This document shows, in pieces, positions 7,036-13,928 of a DNA stretch of 13,928 bases (position 1 is the first letter of the stretch; each line of letters begins with the position of its first letter). Below the pieces are notes generated by a model. The model worked only from the letters and a program-made list of their open reading frames with translations, was not told the DNA's origin and did no database searches. The position numbers were made by a program, and so were the translations under genes. The stretch is from SVTX01 sp964526505. Its GTDB lineage: Bacteria > Bacillota > Clostridia > Oscillospirales > CAG-272. Where the stretch lies: the NCBI GenBank assembly GCA_964526505.1, contig CAZGJC010000039.1:1-13928 (forward strand). The letters run 5' to 3'.

Positions 7036-8460
7036 GTGGCAGATAATATAATAAAAAGCAAAAAATTTCAATATATATACGTTCCGCTGCTATTTGTGGC
7101 GGCGTGTCTTATAAACGTCTTCAAAGCGGAGATTTACGGTGCCGCACTGTTTCTGCTTTTGGCAAGCGTGTTACTTGTGGTGTCGTCCAGACTTACGGAC
7201 GCCATGCTTCCTGTATTGCTTGTCACGGTTTTCGTGACGAAATTGTACGATGTGCTTGGCAACGAAACTTATAAAACTCAACTTACGCACGTCATATGGG
7301 TGGCGATACCCGTTGTGGCGTCGGTGATATTTCATTTTATATATTACAAAAAGCCTTTCAAGAAGGGCAGATCGTTTTACGGAATATGTGCCATATCCGC
7401 AGCACTGATTTTGGGCGGTCTCGGTACTATTCCCGCAAAGGATTATTTCTCTCCGACGGCGTTGTTTTACGTTTTCGCTCTCGGTATCGGGATGGTGATA
7501 TTCTACCTCCTCATAAAGTCGCAGTTTACGTCGGATGCGGGAGCGGAAGTTGCCAAAAATATGTACGTTATGGGACTGCTTGCATGCTTTTGCGTAATAA
7601 TGTTTTACGTGCGTGATTGGGACAAGTATGTGGAGACAAGGGAATATATATATTTCCAATCCAAAAACAATCTCTCCACGTTTCTGATGCTTGCATTGCC
7701 GTTTCCCGTATTATATGCCGTGAAAAATCCCGTGCATATATTATCCACGTTCGTCATGTACGTTTGCATAATCTACACGGGTTCAAGAGGCGGTTTCCTT
7801 ATGGGAACGATAGAATTGTTCCTTATTCTGCTTGCATACGTGTTGCTTTATCCGAAAAATCGTGAGCAGAGAATAGTTTCTCTTACTTGTTCGGCAATTC
7901 TCGGTGTGGGAGTTATATGTTGTCTGCCGTTTATTTCCAAACTTTACGGAATTACGGGTGTGGACGGTGAAGAAGTAACTTTTCGTTTCAGCGAACTTAT
8001 AGGAAAGCTCAAAGGGTATATCGTTAAAGTCGGCGAGGCAAGATACAGGTTGTTCGGCAGAATGTTTGACGACTTCAAGGCAAATCCCCTGTTCGGTGTG
8101 GGAATAGGATACAAGGGTAATCAGGATATATACAATCCCACAAGCGGAGCGATGAACTGGTATCATATGTGGTTTGCACAGGTTATCGGCGGTCTCGGAA
8201 TTACGGGAATACTCGCTTACGGATATCAACTTGTTGACAGAGTGATTATATTTATCAAGAACAGAAGCAATATAGCAATTACTATGTTTTTGTCGTATAT
8301 AGGTCTGTTTTTGATGTCGCAGGTAAATCCGGGTGAATTTTGTCCCGTGCCTTACGCTATGCTTGCGGTTACGTTCTTTGCCATTATGGAAAAAGACCCG
8401 GCAAGAGAAGCAGTGAGCGAGGCTTGCGTTGAGGAGAACACGGAAGTTTCGGAAAATTGA
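7036..8460 (+). CDS. O-antigen ligase / Wzy-type polysaccharide polymerase family membrane protein
   Basis: The 474-residue product is mostly hydrophobic helices. It carries marks of the Wzy_C/WaaL superfamily: a YTGSRGG motif at 247-253, a large loop from about 305 to 378, and NPLFGVGIGY (350-359) followed by NWYHMWFAQVIGGLGITGIL (374-392), where H377 matches the family's conserved histidine. Such proteins join glycan units carried on undecaprenyl diphosphate, as polymerase or ligase, on the outer face of the membrane. The acidic C-terminal tail (from about 452) is probably cytosolic. The start is GTG 7036 behind GCGAGG. No glycosyltransferase or flippase gene is adjacent, so its glycan is unknown; it is transcribed alone from its own promoter to a strong terminator. 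The uppP gene upstream recycles the same lipid carrier. Confidence 0.85.
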   Translation: MADNIIKSKKFQYIYVPLLFVAACLINVFKAEIYGAALFLLLASVLLVVSSRLTDAMLPVLLVTVFVTKLYDVLGNETYKTQLTHVIWVAIPVVASVIFHFIYYKKPFKKGRSFYGICAISAALILGGLGTIPAKDYFSPTALFYVFALGIGMVIFYLLIKSQFTSDAGAEVAKNMYVMGLLACFCVIMFYVRDWDKYVETREYIYFQSKNNLSTFLMLALPFPVLYAVKNPVHILSTFVMYVCIIYTGSRGGFLMGTIELFLILLAYVLLYPKNREQRIVSLTCSAILGVGVICCLPFISKLYGITGVDGEEVTFRFSELIGKLKGYIVKVGEARYRLFGRMFDDFKANPLFGVGIGYKGNQDIYNPTSGAMNWYHMWFAQVIGGLGITGILAYGYQLVDRVIIFIKNRSNIAITMFLSYIGLFLMSQVNPGEFCPVPYAMLAVTFFAIMEKDPAREAVSEACVEENTEVSEN

Positions 8461-8469
8461 AAATAAAAC

Positions 8470-8496
8470 AAAAGGGACGTGTGTTACGTCCCTTTT
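8470..8496 (+). terminator. Intrinsic terminator of the Wzy-like gene
   Basis: A perfect 11-bp stem pairs 8470-8480 with 8486-8496 around a 5-nt loop (GTGTT) and is followed by a T-rich run. It starts 10 nt after the stop codon. Confidence 0.92.
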
Positions 8497-8513
8497 ATGT
8501 TTTTTGCGTTGTA

Positions 8514-8542
8514 TTGACAAAATACCGAGTGCGTGGTATAAT
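8514..8542 (+). promoter_or_regulatory. Consensus promoter of the marR-type gene
   Basis: Fully consensus -35 TTGACA (8514-8519) and -10 TATAAT (8537-8542), spaced 17 nt, with an extended TGG just before the -10. Transcription should start near 8549. So strong a promoter on a regulator gene suggests it is normally held down by repression. Confidence 0.9.
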
Positions 8543-8545
8543 TTA

Positions 8546-8559
8546 GTTGTTTTTACAAC
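8546..8559. promoter_or_regulatory. Possible operator at the marR-type transcription start
   Basis: A short inverted repeat, GTTGT (8546-8550) and ACAAC (8555-8559) around TTTT, lies over the predicted transcription start. MarR proteins often repress their own gene by binding such palindromes near the promoter. It is short and AT-rich, so chance is possible. Confidence 0.4.
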
Positions 8560-8580
8560 ATTAAGATAAGGGAAAGAATA

Positions 8581-9030
8581 ATGACGGAACAAAGATTTCA
8601 ACTCTTCACAACGCTTATAGCGAATATAAACCGAAGCGTCAAGAAAATAAAGACGGAAGAAATGTCGGAATTCAACTTAAAAAGCGTTCACGTATCCTGC
8701 ATTTATTATTTATACCGTTCGGGTGCATTGACGGTAAAAGAACTTTGCGATATATGCGATGAGGACAAGGCAAATATTTCACGCTCGCTTGAATATCTTG
8801 AAGAAATAGGATATATAAATCCCCGTCCGTCCGGTTCGAAAAGATACAAAGCCCCACTCGAACTCACAAAAGAGGGCGAGAGAATAGGCGAGATGATAAA
8901 TTCAAAGGTCGATAAAATACTTATCGGTGCAAGTGAAGGTATATCGGAGCAGGACAGGGCAATAATGTACAAGAGTCTTGAAACCATTTGCACAAATCTT
9001 CGCAAGGTTTGCGACGGGTACGATTGTTGA
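8581..9030 (+). CDS. MarR-family transcriptional regulator
   Basis: The 149-residue product has the MarR length and layout. A dimerising N-terminal helix region comes first, then a winged helix-turn-helix at about 51-98 (TVKELCDICDEDKANISRSL for the helix-turn-helix, then the wing around PSGSKRYK), then C-terminal helices completing the dimer interface. It binds DNA in the cytoplasm and usually loses affinity on sensing a small molecule or oxidation. There are seven cysteines, including C56 and C59 within the helix-turn-helix and C136, C144 and C149 near the end; a redox input is possible but unproven. The ATG follows AAGGGA at 7 nt. The possible operator at 8546-8559 suggests autoregulation. 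The HAD gene starts 77 nt downstream with no clear terminator between them, so it may be a co-transcribed target. Confidence 0.9.
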   Translation: MTEQRFQLFTTLIANINRSVKKIKTEEMSEFNLKSVHVSCIYYLYRSGALTVKELCDICDEDKANISRSLEYLEEIGYINPRPSGSKRYKAPLELTKEGERIGEMINSKVDKILIGASEGISEQDRAIMYKSLETICTNLRKVCDGYDC

Positions 9031-9107
9031 CGTTGTTGTCGAAAAACCGAATTTTTTCGAAAAATACTTAAAAAGAACACCTGTAAAACATAAAAAAGGA
9101 ATAAGAT

Positions 9108-9818
9108 ATGGGTATAAAAGTTGTATTGTTTGATTTGGATGGGACTTTGCTCCCCATGAATCAGGATGCGTTTATTAAGTGCTACTTCGGTTCTCTCGCA
9201 AAAAAACTCGTGCCGCACGGTTACGACAAAGACAGATTTGTCCGTGCGATTATCGACGGATGCGACGCTATGGTAAAAAACGACGGCAGGTCGTTAAATT
9301 CGGAGGTCTTTTTTGAAGTTTTCAAAAAAGCGTTCGGAGAGCGTGTAGAGGAAGATATGCATTTGTTTGACGAGTTTTACGAGAACGATTTTGACCGTGA
9401 AGTCAGACGCTCGTGCGGATTTAACGAACAGGCATGCCTTGCCGTCAGAGAAATTCGGGCGATGGGATACAGAGTGGTTCTCGCCACAAATCCGCTTTTT
9501 CCGTCGAAAGCGACCGAGAGCAGAATATCTTGGGCGGGACTTGAACCGTCTGATTTCGAACTTTACACCACTTATGACAATTCACGCTACTGCAAGCCCA
9601 ATCTCGATTATTACAGAGATATCGTAAACAGAATAGGGGTTTTGCCCGAAGAGTGTCTTATGGTTGGTAACGACGTGGACGAAGATATGATTGCTGAGAA
9701 TATCGGAATGAAGGTTTTCCTTGTGCCGACGGAACTCTTAAATCGCACAAACAAGGATATAACGAAATATCCGCAGGGAGATTTTTCATCTCTCATCGAA
9801 TATATAAAAAATTTGTAA
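9108..9818 (+). CDS. HAD-superfamily hydrolase
   Basis: This is probably a cytoplasmic phosphatase acting on a small phosphorylated molecule. All four HAD motifs are visible. Motif I is FDLDGTL with nucleophile D9 and general acid/base D11; motif II is LATN with T127; motif III is K163 in CKPN; and motif IV is GNDVDED with D189 and D193 for magnesium. A helical cap region lies between motifs I and II (about 15-105), as in subclass I enzymes such as phosphoglycolate phosphatases. At 236 residues the gene is complete. The ATG follows AAGGA at 7 nt. The substrate cannot be told from sequence. The marR-type gene upstream may control it. A weak AT-rich hairpin at 9039-9060 in the gap has no T-tract. 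Confidence 0.88.
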   Translation: MGIKVVLFDLDGTLLPMNQDAFIKCYFGSLAKKLVPHGYDKDRFVRAIIDGCDAMVKNDGRSLNSEVFFEVFKKAFGERVEEDMHLFDEFYENDFDREVRRSCGFNEQACLAVREIRAMGYRVVLATNPLFPSKATESRISWAGLEPSDFELYTTYDNSRYCKPNLDYYRDIVNRIGVLPEECLMVGNDVDEDMIAENIGMKVFLVPTELLNRTNKDITKYPQGDFSSLIEYIKNL

Positions 9819-9926
9819 ACACGTAAAACGGAAAGACTAACGGGTTTTGCTTTTGTACGAGATATTGAACGAAAACGATACGTCGGAAAATCTTTGCGGG
9901 TCTATTTTGAAAGGAAAACACATATT

Positions 9927-10766
9927 ATGGAAAGAAAAATTAAAATCGTAACGGATTCATCGTCCGACATTTTGTCGATGGACGGAATAGACTTTGCGTC
10001 CGCTCCAATGAAAATTATCACGGACGAAAGAGAATTTACGGACGATGCTTCGCTTGACGTATACGATATGGCGGATTATTTACAGCATCATCACGGAAAA
10101 TCCACAACTTCCTGTCCAAATGTTGACGATTGGATATCCGCTTTCGGCGACGCAGACGAGATATACTGCATTACCATAACCGGTCAACTCTCGGGAAGTC
10201 ACAACACCGCTCGCATAGCGAGAGAGACGTATATTGAAAATCATCCCAACGCAAAGGTTTTTGTGTTCGACTCTCTTTCAACGGGTCCCGAGATGGGTCT
10301 TATTGCCGACAAGATGAGAGAACTTATACTTGACGGGAAAGAATTTGAAGAGATTTGCGAATATATTGAAAAGTACAGCAAGAGAACGGGTCTTTTGTTT
10401 ATGCTTGAATCAATGAAAAATCTTGCAAACAACGGAAGAGTAAGTCATCTCACGGCAAGTATGGCAGGTATTCTCGGCATCAGAGCGATAGGAAAAGCAA
10501 GCGACGAGGGGCGTCTTGAAATGCTTGACAAGTGCAGAGGAGAGAGAAAGACTCTTGAAACAATAATCGCAAGACTCAAAGAATTGGGTCTTACAAACGG
10601 AAAAGTAAAGATCGGATATTGCTGTAACGAAAGCGTCGGCAAATCGCTCAAAGATTTAATCCACAACGCATTTGAAAATGCAAAGGTTGAACTTTACCGT
10701 TGTTGCGGACTTTGTACATACTATGCCGAAATGGGCGGTCTGCTCGTCGGATTTGAAAAAGCGTAA
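9927..10766 (+). CDS. DegV family (EDD-fold) fatty-acid-binding protein
   Basis: DegV/FakB proteins bind a fatty acid and, with the kinase FakA, present it for phosphorylation into phospholipid synthesis. The 279-residue product has the family's conserved points: VTDSSSD (8-14), TSCPNVDDW (61-69), ITGQLSGSHNTA (84-95), DSLSTGPEMG (115-124) and NNGRVS (168-173), spread over the two-domain EDD fold. I start at ATG 9927, behind AAAGGA; the frame is open back to a TTG at 9894 but nothing supports that start. No fakA-like gene is in the window, so the pairing is unknown. It begins a run of four close co-directional genes. I found no good promoter in the 108-nt gap upstream. Confidence 0.92.
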   Translation: MERKIKIVTDSSSDILSMDGIDFASAPMKIITDEREFTDDASLDVYDMADYLQHHHGKSTTSCPNVDDWISAFGDADEIYCITITGQLSGSHNTARIARETYIENHPNAKVFVFDSLSTGPEMGLIADKMRELILDGKEFEEICEYIEKYSKRTGLLFMLESMKNLANNGRVSHLTASMAGILGIRAIGKASDEGRLEMLDKCRGERKTLETIIARLKELGLTNGKVKIGYCCNESVGKSLKDLIHNAFENAKVELYRCCGLCTYYAEMGGLLVGFEKA

Positions 10767-10805
10767 GTTCTTAATTTTTTAAAACACTTTTATCGGAGGT
10801 TTGTT

Positions 10806-11423
10806 ATGAAAGTTTTGATTGTGAACGGAAGTCCGAGGGCTAACGGAAACACGACAAGAGCGTTGGAGGAAATGGTTGGCGTATTCAAGTCCGAGGGAAT
10901 AGACGTTGAATACTTGCAGGTTGGCAACAAGGAAATAAGAGGTTGTCTCGGTTGCGGTGTGTGCCACAAGACGGGTGTTTGCGTGCAAAAGGATATTGTA
11001 AACGAAAGTGCAAAACTTTTTGAAGAATGCGACGGTATGGTAATCGCAAGTCCCGTATACTACGCATCGGCAAACGGAACTTTAATCGCTTTTCTTGACC
11101 GCTTGTTTTACAGCACACGATTTGACAAGAGAATGAAAGTCGGTGCGTCTGTTGCGGTGGCACGCAGAGGAGGTTGTTCTTCTACTTTCGACGAACTCAA
11201 CAAATATTTTACGATAAGCGGTATGCCCGTTGCGTCGTCGCAGTATTGGAACAGCGTTCACGGTGCGAAACTCGGTGAGGCAGAGGGAGACGCAGAGGGA
11301 CTTCAAACTATGCGTACGCTTGCAAAGAATATGATCTTCCTTATGAGAAGCATAGAACTCGGCAAAGAAAAATACGGTTTGCCCGAAAAAGAAGCCCCCG
11401 AGAGGACTAACTTTATCAGATAA
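10806..11423 (+). CDS. Flavodoxin-fold NAD(P)H-dependent FMN oxidoreductase with cysteine cluster
   Basis: The 205-residue product starts with the flavodoxin-like motif MKVLIVNGSPRANGNTT, whose residues 8-17 form the FMN phosphate loop, and has ASPVYYASANGTLIAFLDR (81-99), the usual second flavin-contact segment. C47, C50, C53 and C59 form a CxxCxxC(x5)C cluster, as seen in the iron-sulfur flavoprotein-like and multimeric flavodoxin families of anaerobes. That would allow an iron-sulfur cluster, though many family members keep these cysteines without a proven cluster. It probably reduces quinones, disulfides or other acceptors in the cytoplasm; the substrate is unknown. The start has a very good GGAGG site 6 nt upstream. 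It lies 39 nt after degV and 29 nt before the aminotransferase, suggesting one transcript. Confidence 0.88.
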   Translation: MKVLIVNGSPRANGNTTRALEEMVGVFKSEGIDVEYLQVGNKEIRGCLGCGVCHKTGVCVQKDIVNESAKLFEECDGMVIASPVYYASANGTLIAFLDRLFYSTRFDKRMKVGASVAVARRGGCSSTFDELNKYFTISGMPVASSQYWNSVHGAKLGEAEGDAEGLQTMRTLAKNMIFLMRSIELGKEKYGLPEKEAPERTNFIR

Positions 11424-11452
11424 TTTATCGTCTTTGAAAGAGAATTAAGGCT

Positions 11453-12661
11453 ATGGGATATAACAAAAGGGCATACGCTCTCGGAAGTAACAGATCCGTA
11501 ATAAGAGAGATATTCGAATATGCAAAGATGCAAAGCGAGCGGATAGGTGCTGAAAACGTATTTGATTTCAGCATAGGCAATCCCAGCCTGCCCGTACCGC
11601 AAAAGGTGAGTGACACTTTGATGCACCTTATAGAAAACCGTGATTCCGCGTCTCTTCACGGATACACGTCCGCACAGGGAGACTTTTCGGTTCGCTCTGT
11701 AATTGCCGATGACATAAAGAACAGGTTCGGCGTGTCGGATATCACTCCAAACCATATATATATGACTTGCGGTGCGTCGTCGTCGCTTATTATATCGCTT
11801 GGGGCGATAGTTGAAGAGGGCGTGTGCGACGAGTGCATTGTTTTTGCACCGTTTTTTACCGAATACCGTGTGTTTATCGAGACGGCGGGCGGTCGTGTGG
11901 TTGCGTCGATGCCGGATGACGGAACGTTTCAAATAGATATTGACGATTTCGAGAAGCGAATTACGCCGAGGACAAAAGCGGTGATTATCAATTCACCCAA
12001 CAATCCGAGCGGTGTTGTGTATACGGAAGAGAAAATAAAGGCGGTTTGCGATATACTCCGAGAAAAATCCGCCGAATACGGACACGACATATTTATAATC
12101 GCAGACGAACCGTATAGGGAACTTGTGTACTCCGACGTCCAAGTTCCGTATCTTATGAATTATTATGATAACACGATAGTGTGTTATTCGTATTCGAAAA
12201 CGCTGTCTTTGCCGGGCGAGCGTATAGGATATATTGCGGTTTGCCCCAAAGCACGGGACGGAGAGAATCTTTATTTTGCAATTTGCGGTGCCGGTAGGGC
12301 ATACGGATATATATGTGCTCCGAGTTTGTTCCAATACGTTATTGCCGAATGTGCAAACGTATTGGTCGACGTGGACAGGTACAAGGAAAACAGAGACGTA
12401 CTTTATCGTGCGTTGACGGATTTCGGATTTGAGTGCGTATATCCCGACGGGGCGTTTTATTTGTTTGTAAAAGCACCGAGCGGTGACGCATACGAATTTT
12501 ACGAAACGGCGAAAAAATTTGAAATTTTGGTTGTGCCGACAGATGATTTCGGTGTGTCGGGATACGTGAGAATTGCCTACTGCACGGAAAAGGATAAAAT
12601 TTTGCGGTCACTCCCGTCGTTTGGCAGGCTGGCGGACATATATTTTAAAAAGGAAAAATGA
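11453..12661 (+). CDS. Pyridoxal-phosphate aminotransferase, class I/II (aspartate aminotransferase fold)
   Basis: It should move an amino group between an amino acid and a 2-oxoacid. The expected fold-type I residues are present in order: FSIGNPSLP (39-47), a CGASSSL cofactor loop (106-112), NSPNNPSG (180-187) with N184, ADEPY (217-221) with D218 and Y221, SYSKTLSLPGERIGY (246-260) with the Schiff-base lysine K249 and R257, and a C-terminal R373 for the substrate carboxylate. The length, 402 residues, is normal. The ATG at 11453 has a poor Shine-Dalgarno (AAGG only 2 nt away), but the N-terminus reads like the family's. The exact substrate is not certain. The asparaginase 24 nt downstream, which yields aspartate, makes aspartate a reasonable guess. 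Confidence 0.9.
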   Translation: MGYNKRAYALGSNRSVIREIFEYAKMQSERIGAENVFDFSIGNPSLPVPQKVSDTLMHLIENRDSASLHGYTSAQGDFSVRSVIADDIKNRFGVSDITPNHIYMTCGASSSLIISLGAIVEEGVCDECIVFAPFFTEYRVFIETAGGRVVASMPDDGTFQIDIDDFEKRITPRTKAVIINSPNNPSGVVYTEEKIKAVCDILREKSAEYGHDIFIIADEPYRELVYSDVQVPYLMNYYDNTIVCYSYSKTLSLPGERIGYIAVCPKARDGENLYFAICGAGRAYGYICAPSLFQYVIAECANVLVDVDRYKENRDVLYRALTDFGFECVYPDGAFYLFVKAPSGDAYEFYETAKKFEILVVPTDDFGVSGYVRIAYCTEKDKILRSLPSFGRLADIYFKKEK

Positions 12662-12685
12662 GTCATCGGAGGGTGGACGGTTACA

Positions 12686-13693
12686 ATGAAAAAAGTTTGT
12701 ATTATATATACGGGCGGAACGATAGGAATGACGAAAACTCCGAACGGTTATGCACCATGCAAGGGATTTTTGGAGAAGACTTTGCTGGAAAATCCCGATT
12801 TTCACAGTGACAAATTACCACGCTGGGATTTGGTCGAGATGAATCCTTTGCTTGACTCGTCGAATATGGCTGTCAAGGAATGGAACGTGATTGCCGAGGA
12901 AATAGAGAAAAGATATAACGACTACTGCGGATTTGTCATTTTGCACGGTACGGACACTATGGCTTATACTGCATCGGCTTTGTCGTTTATGCTTGAAAAT
13001 TTGGACAAGCCCGTAATTCTTACGGGGTCGCAGATACCTTTTTGCGAAGTGAGGAGCGACGCAAGGGATAATCTTATATCGTCGCTGATAATCGCATCGG
13101 AGGGAAAAGTGTGTGAGGTTTGCCTGTATTTCGGCGGTCATCTTATGCGAGGAAACAGAACCACAAAATATTCGGCGGACGGATTTGACGCATTTAAATC
13201 TCCGAATTGTATGTACCTTGCCGAGGCGGGAATAGATATCAAGTACAACGACGCTATTTTGCGGAAGCCGTCGGGCGGAAAACTCAACGTTCGAAAACTC
13301 GGAACGGCAACGATAGGGGTTATAAAAATATTCCCGGGAATACAGTTTAAGTTGTTTGAACCTATAATGACGGAAGATTTAGCGGGGATAGTGATTGAAT
13401 CATTCGGTGCGGGCAACGTCCCGAGCGGAGAAAACAGCATTTTGCCGTTTATACAGAAAGCGGTAAATTGCGGAGCGATAATAACGGTCTGCACGCAGTG
13501 TCCCAACGGTTCCGTGACACTCGGAGCGTACGAGACAAGTATTATGCTGAAAAACGCAGGAGCGGTTTGCGGATTTGACTTGACCACCGAAGCGGCGGTG
13601 TCAAAACTGTATTATCTTTTCAGTTGCGGTTACGACAGCGAAGAAATAAAAAAACTTATGGAAACCGATATTTGCGGAGAACTGACGCATTGA
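12686..13693 (+). CDS. ansA: Type I L-asparaginase
   Basis: It hydrolyses asparagine to aspartate and ammonia. The 335-residue product has no signal peptide, as expected for the cytoplasmic type I enzyme. It shows both active-site signatures: YTGGTIGM near the N-terminus with nucleophile T12, and LHGTDTMAYTASALSF (86-101) with T89 and D90. The conserved GNRTTKYSADGFDAF segment (156-170) carries the active-site lysine. The ATG at 12686 follows GGAGGG with a rather long gap of 12 nt. The gene lies 24 nt after the aminotransferase and is followed by a large hairpin. The related archaeal-type glutamyl-tRNA amidotransferase subunit shares this fold, but the length and the lack of a partner subunit argue against it. 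Confidence 0.92.
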   Translation: MKKVCIIYTGGTIGMTKTPNGYAPCKGFLEKTLLENPDFHSDKLPRWDLVEMNPLLDSSNMAVKEWNVIAEEIEKRYNDYCGFVILHGTDTMAYTASALSFMLENLDKPVILTGSQIPFCEVRSDARDNLISSLIIASEGKVCEVCLYFGGHLMRGNRTTKYSADGFDAFKSPNCMYLAEAGIDIKYNDAILRKPSGGKLNVRKLGTATIGVIKIFPGIQFKLFEPIMTEDLAGIVIESFGAGNVPSGENSILPFIQKAVNCGAIITVCTQCPNGSVTLGAYETSIMLKNAGAVCGFDLTTEAAVSKLYYLFSCGYDSEEIKKLMETDICGELTH

Positions 13694-13701
13694 ATAAGTT
13701 T

Positions 13702-13743
13702 GGATTTTCGGTACCGAAAGTGAGAAAACGGTGCCGAAAATCC
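13702..13743 (+). terminator. Probable terminator after ansA
   Basis: A 14-bp stem with one G-T pair (13702-13715 with 13730-13743) has a 14-nt loop. A T7 tract follows only about 11 nt later (from about 13755), with another T-run after it, so it is a less canonical terminator than the others here. Confidence 0.6.
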
Positions 13744-13783
13744 GAAAAAACAAATTTTTTTCGTATTTTTTTGGGAAAAGGTA

Positions 13784-13812
13784 TTGATTTTTTTTATCCC
13801 GTATGATATAAT
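13784..13812 (+). promoter_or_regulatory. Promoter of tRNA-Glu
   Basis: A -35 TTGATT (13784-13789), a 17-nt T-rich spacer and a consensus -10 TATAAT (13807-13812) with extended TGA. Transcription should start near 13819, about 11 nt before the tRNA. Confidence 0.85.
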
Positions 13813-13829
13813 ATACGAGTCGTTGACAC

Positions 13830-13904
13830 GGCCCGTTGGTCAAGCGGTTAAGACACTAGCCTCTCACGCTGGGAACATGGGTTCGATTCCCGTACGGGTC
13901 ACCA
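13830..13904 (+). tRNA. tRNA-Glu (anticodon CUC)
   Basis: The acceptor strand GGCCCGT (13830-13836) pairs with ACGGGTC (13894-13900), with one G-T pair. The discriminator is A13901 and CCA is encoded at 13902-13904. The anticodon stem CTAGC/GCTGG closes the loop CTCTCAC (13861-13867), whose middle bases CTC (13863-13865) read the glutamate codon GAG. The T-loop is TTCGATT. The bases after it may start a terminator, or lead to another tRNA, beyond the window. Confidence 0.95.
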
Positions 13905-13928
13905 AACAAGTTAAAGGCGAACCCGTTT

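Noticed and set aside
7783..8601. 272-residue minus-strand open frame
   Set aside because: It is antisense to the Wzy-like gene and crosses its terminator and the marR-type promoter; the product looks like a shadow translation.
9039..9060. Hairpin between the marR-type and HAD genes as a terminator
   Set aside because: The 8-bp stem is mostly A-T and no T-tract follows on the plus strand.
9894..9926. TTG start for the DegV gene
   Set aside because: The ATG at 9927 has a ribosome binding site and begins directly at the conserved DegV N-terminus.
1..13928. Mobile element, CRISPR array, prophage or defence system
   Set aside because: I see no transposase, integrase, phage gene, regularly spaced repeat or defence-associated domain in any frame; all main genes belong to common chromosomal families.

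Overview
The window looks like an ordinary chromosomal segment of a low- to moderate-GC, Gram-positive, Firmicutes-type bacterium, probably an anaerobic Clostridia-like lineage. The evidence is a class III (Firmicutes-type) fructose-1,6-bisphosphatase, an RNase M5-like Toprim protein, a DegV protein, strong GGAGG-type ribosome binding sites, sigma-A-like promoters with near-consensus boxes, and tRNA genes with encoded CCA ends. I cannot name a genus from the sequence. I see no insertion sequence, prophage, CRISPR array, toxin-antitoxin pair or restriction system.

Layout. Positions 1-293 hold no convincing gene: a strong hairpin at the left edge, two diverged copies of a 24-nt element that each fold like a tRNA T-arm, and a bidirectional terminator. 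A tRNA-Gln(UUG) gene lies on the minus strand (294-368) with its own promoter. Then come fbp (727-2691, +) with a promoter about 110 nt upstream, a shared bidirectional terminator, and a minus-strand gene for a zinc-ribbon membrane protein (2734-3822). A divergent promoter pair separates that gene from a three-gene plus-strand operon (4075-6856): a U32 'peptidase' of the RNA-hydroxylation type, undecaprenyl-diphosphatase uppP, and an RNase M5-like protein. A separately promoted Wzy/WaaL-type polysaccharide polymerase or ligase follows (7036-8460), closed by a strong terminator.

A MarR-type regulator with a consensus promoter and a possible operator at its transcription start (8581-9030) precedes a HAD hydrolase (9108-9818). 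Then come a DegV-family lipid-binding protein, a flavodoxin-fold FMN-dependent oxidoreductase with a cysteine cluster, a class I/II aminotransferase and a type I asparaginase (9927-13693). These four are closely spaced, co-directional and without obvious internal promoters, so they may be one transcript. A hairpin closes this block, and a tRNA-Glu(CUC) gene with its own promoter ends the window.

How the genes fit together. Two genes touch cell-envelope synthesis (uppP recycles the undecaprenyl carrier on which Wzy-type enzymes depend), two touch RNA modification or maturation, fbp is gluconeogenic, and the aminotransferase-asparaginase pair could together turn asparagine into a 2-oxoacid. The observations most worth a second look are the paired T-arm-like elements at 80-165, whose stems are kept by compensatory base changes, and the recurrent extended -10 motif in six of the seven promoters found. 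I do not see a new multi-gene system here.
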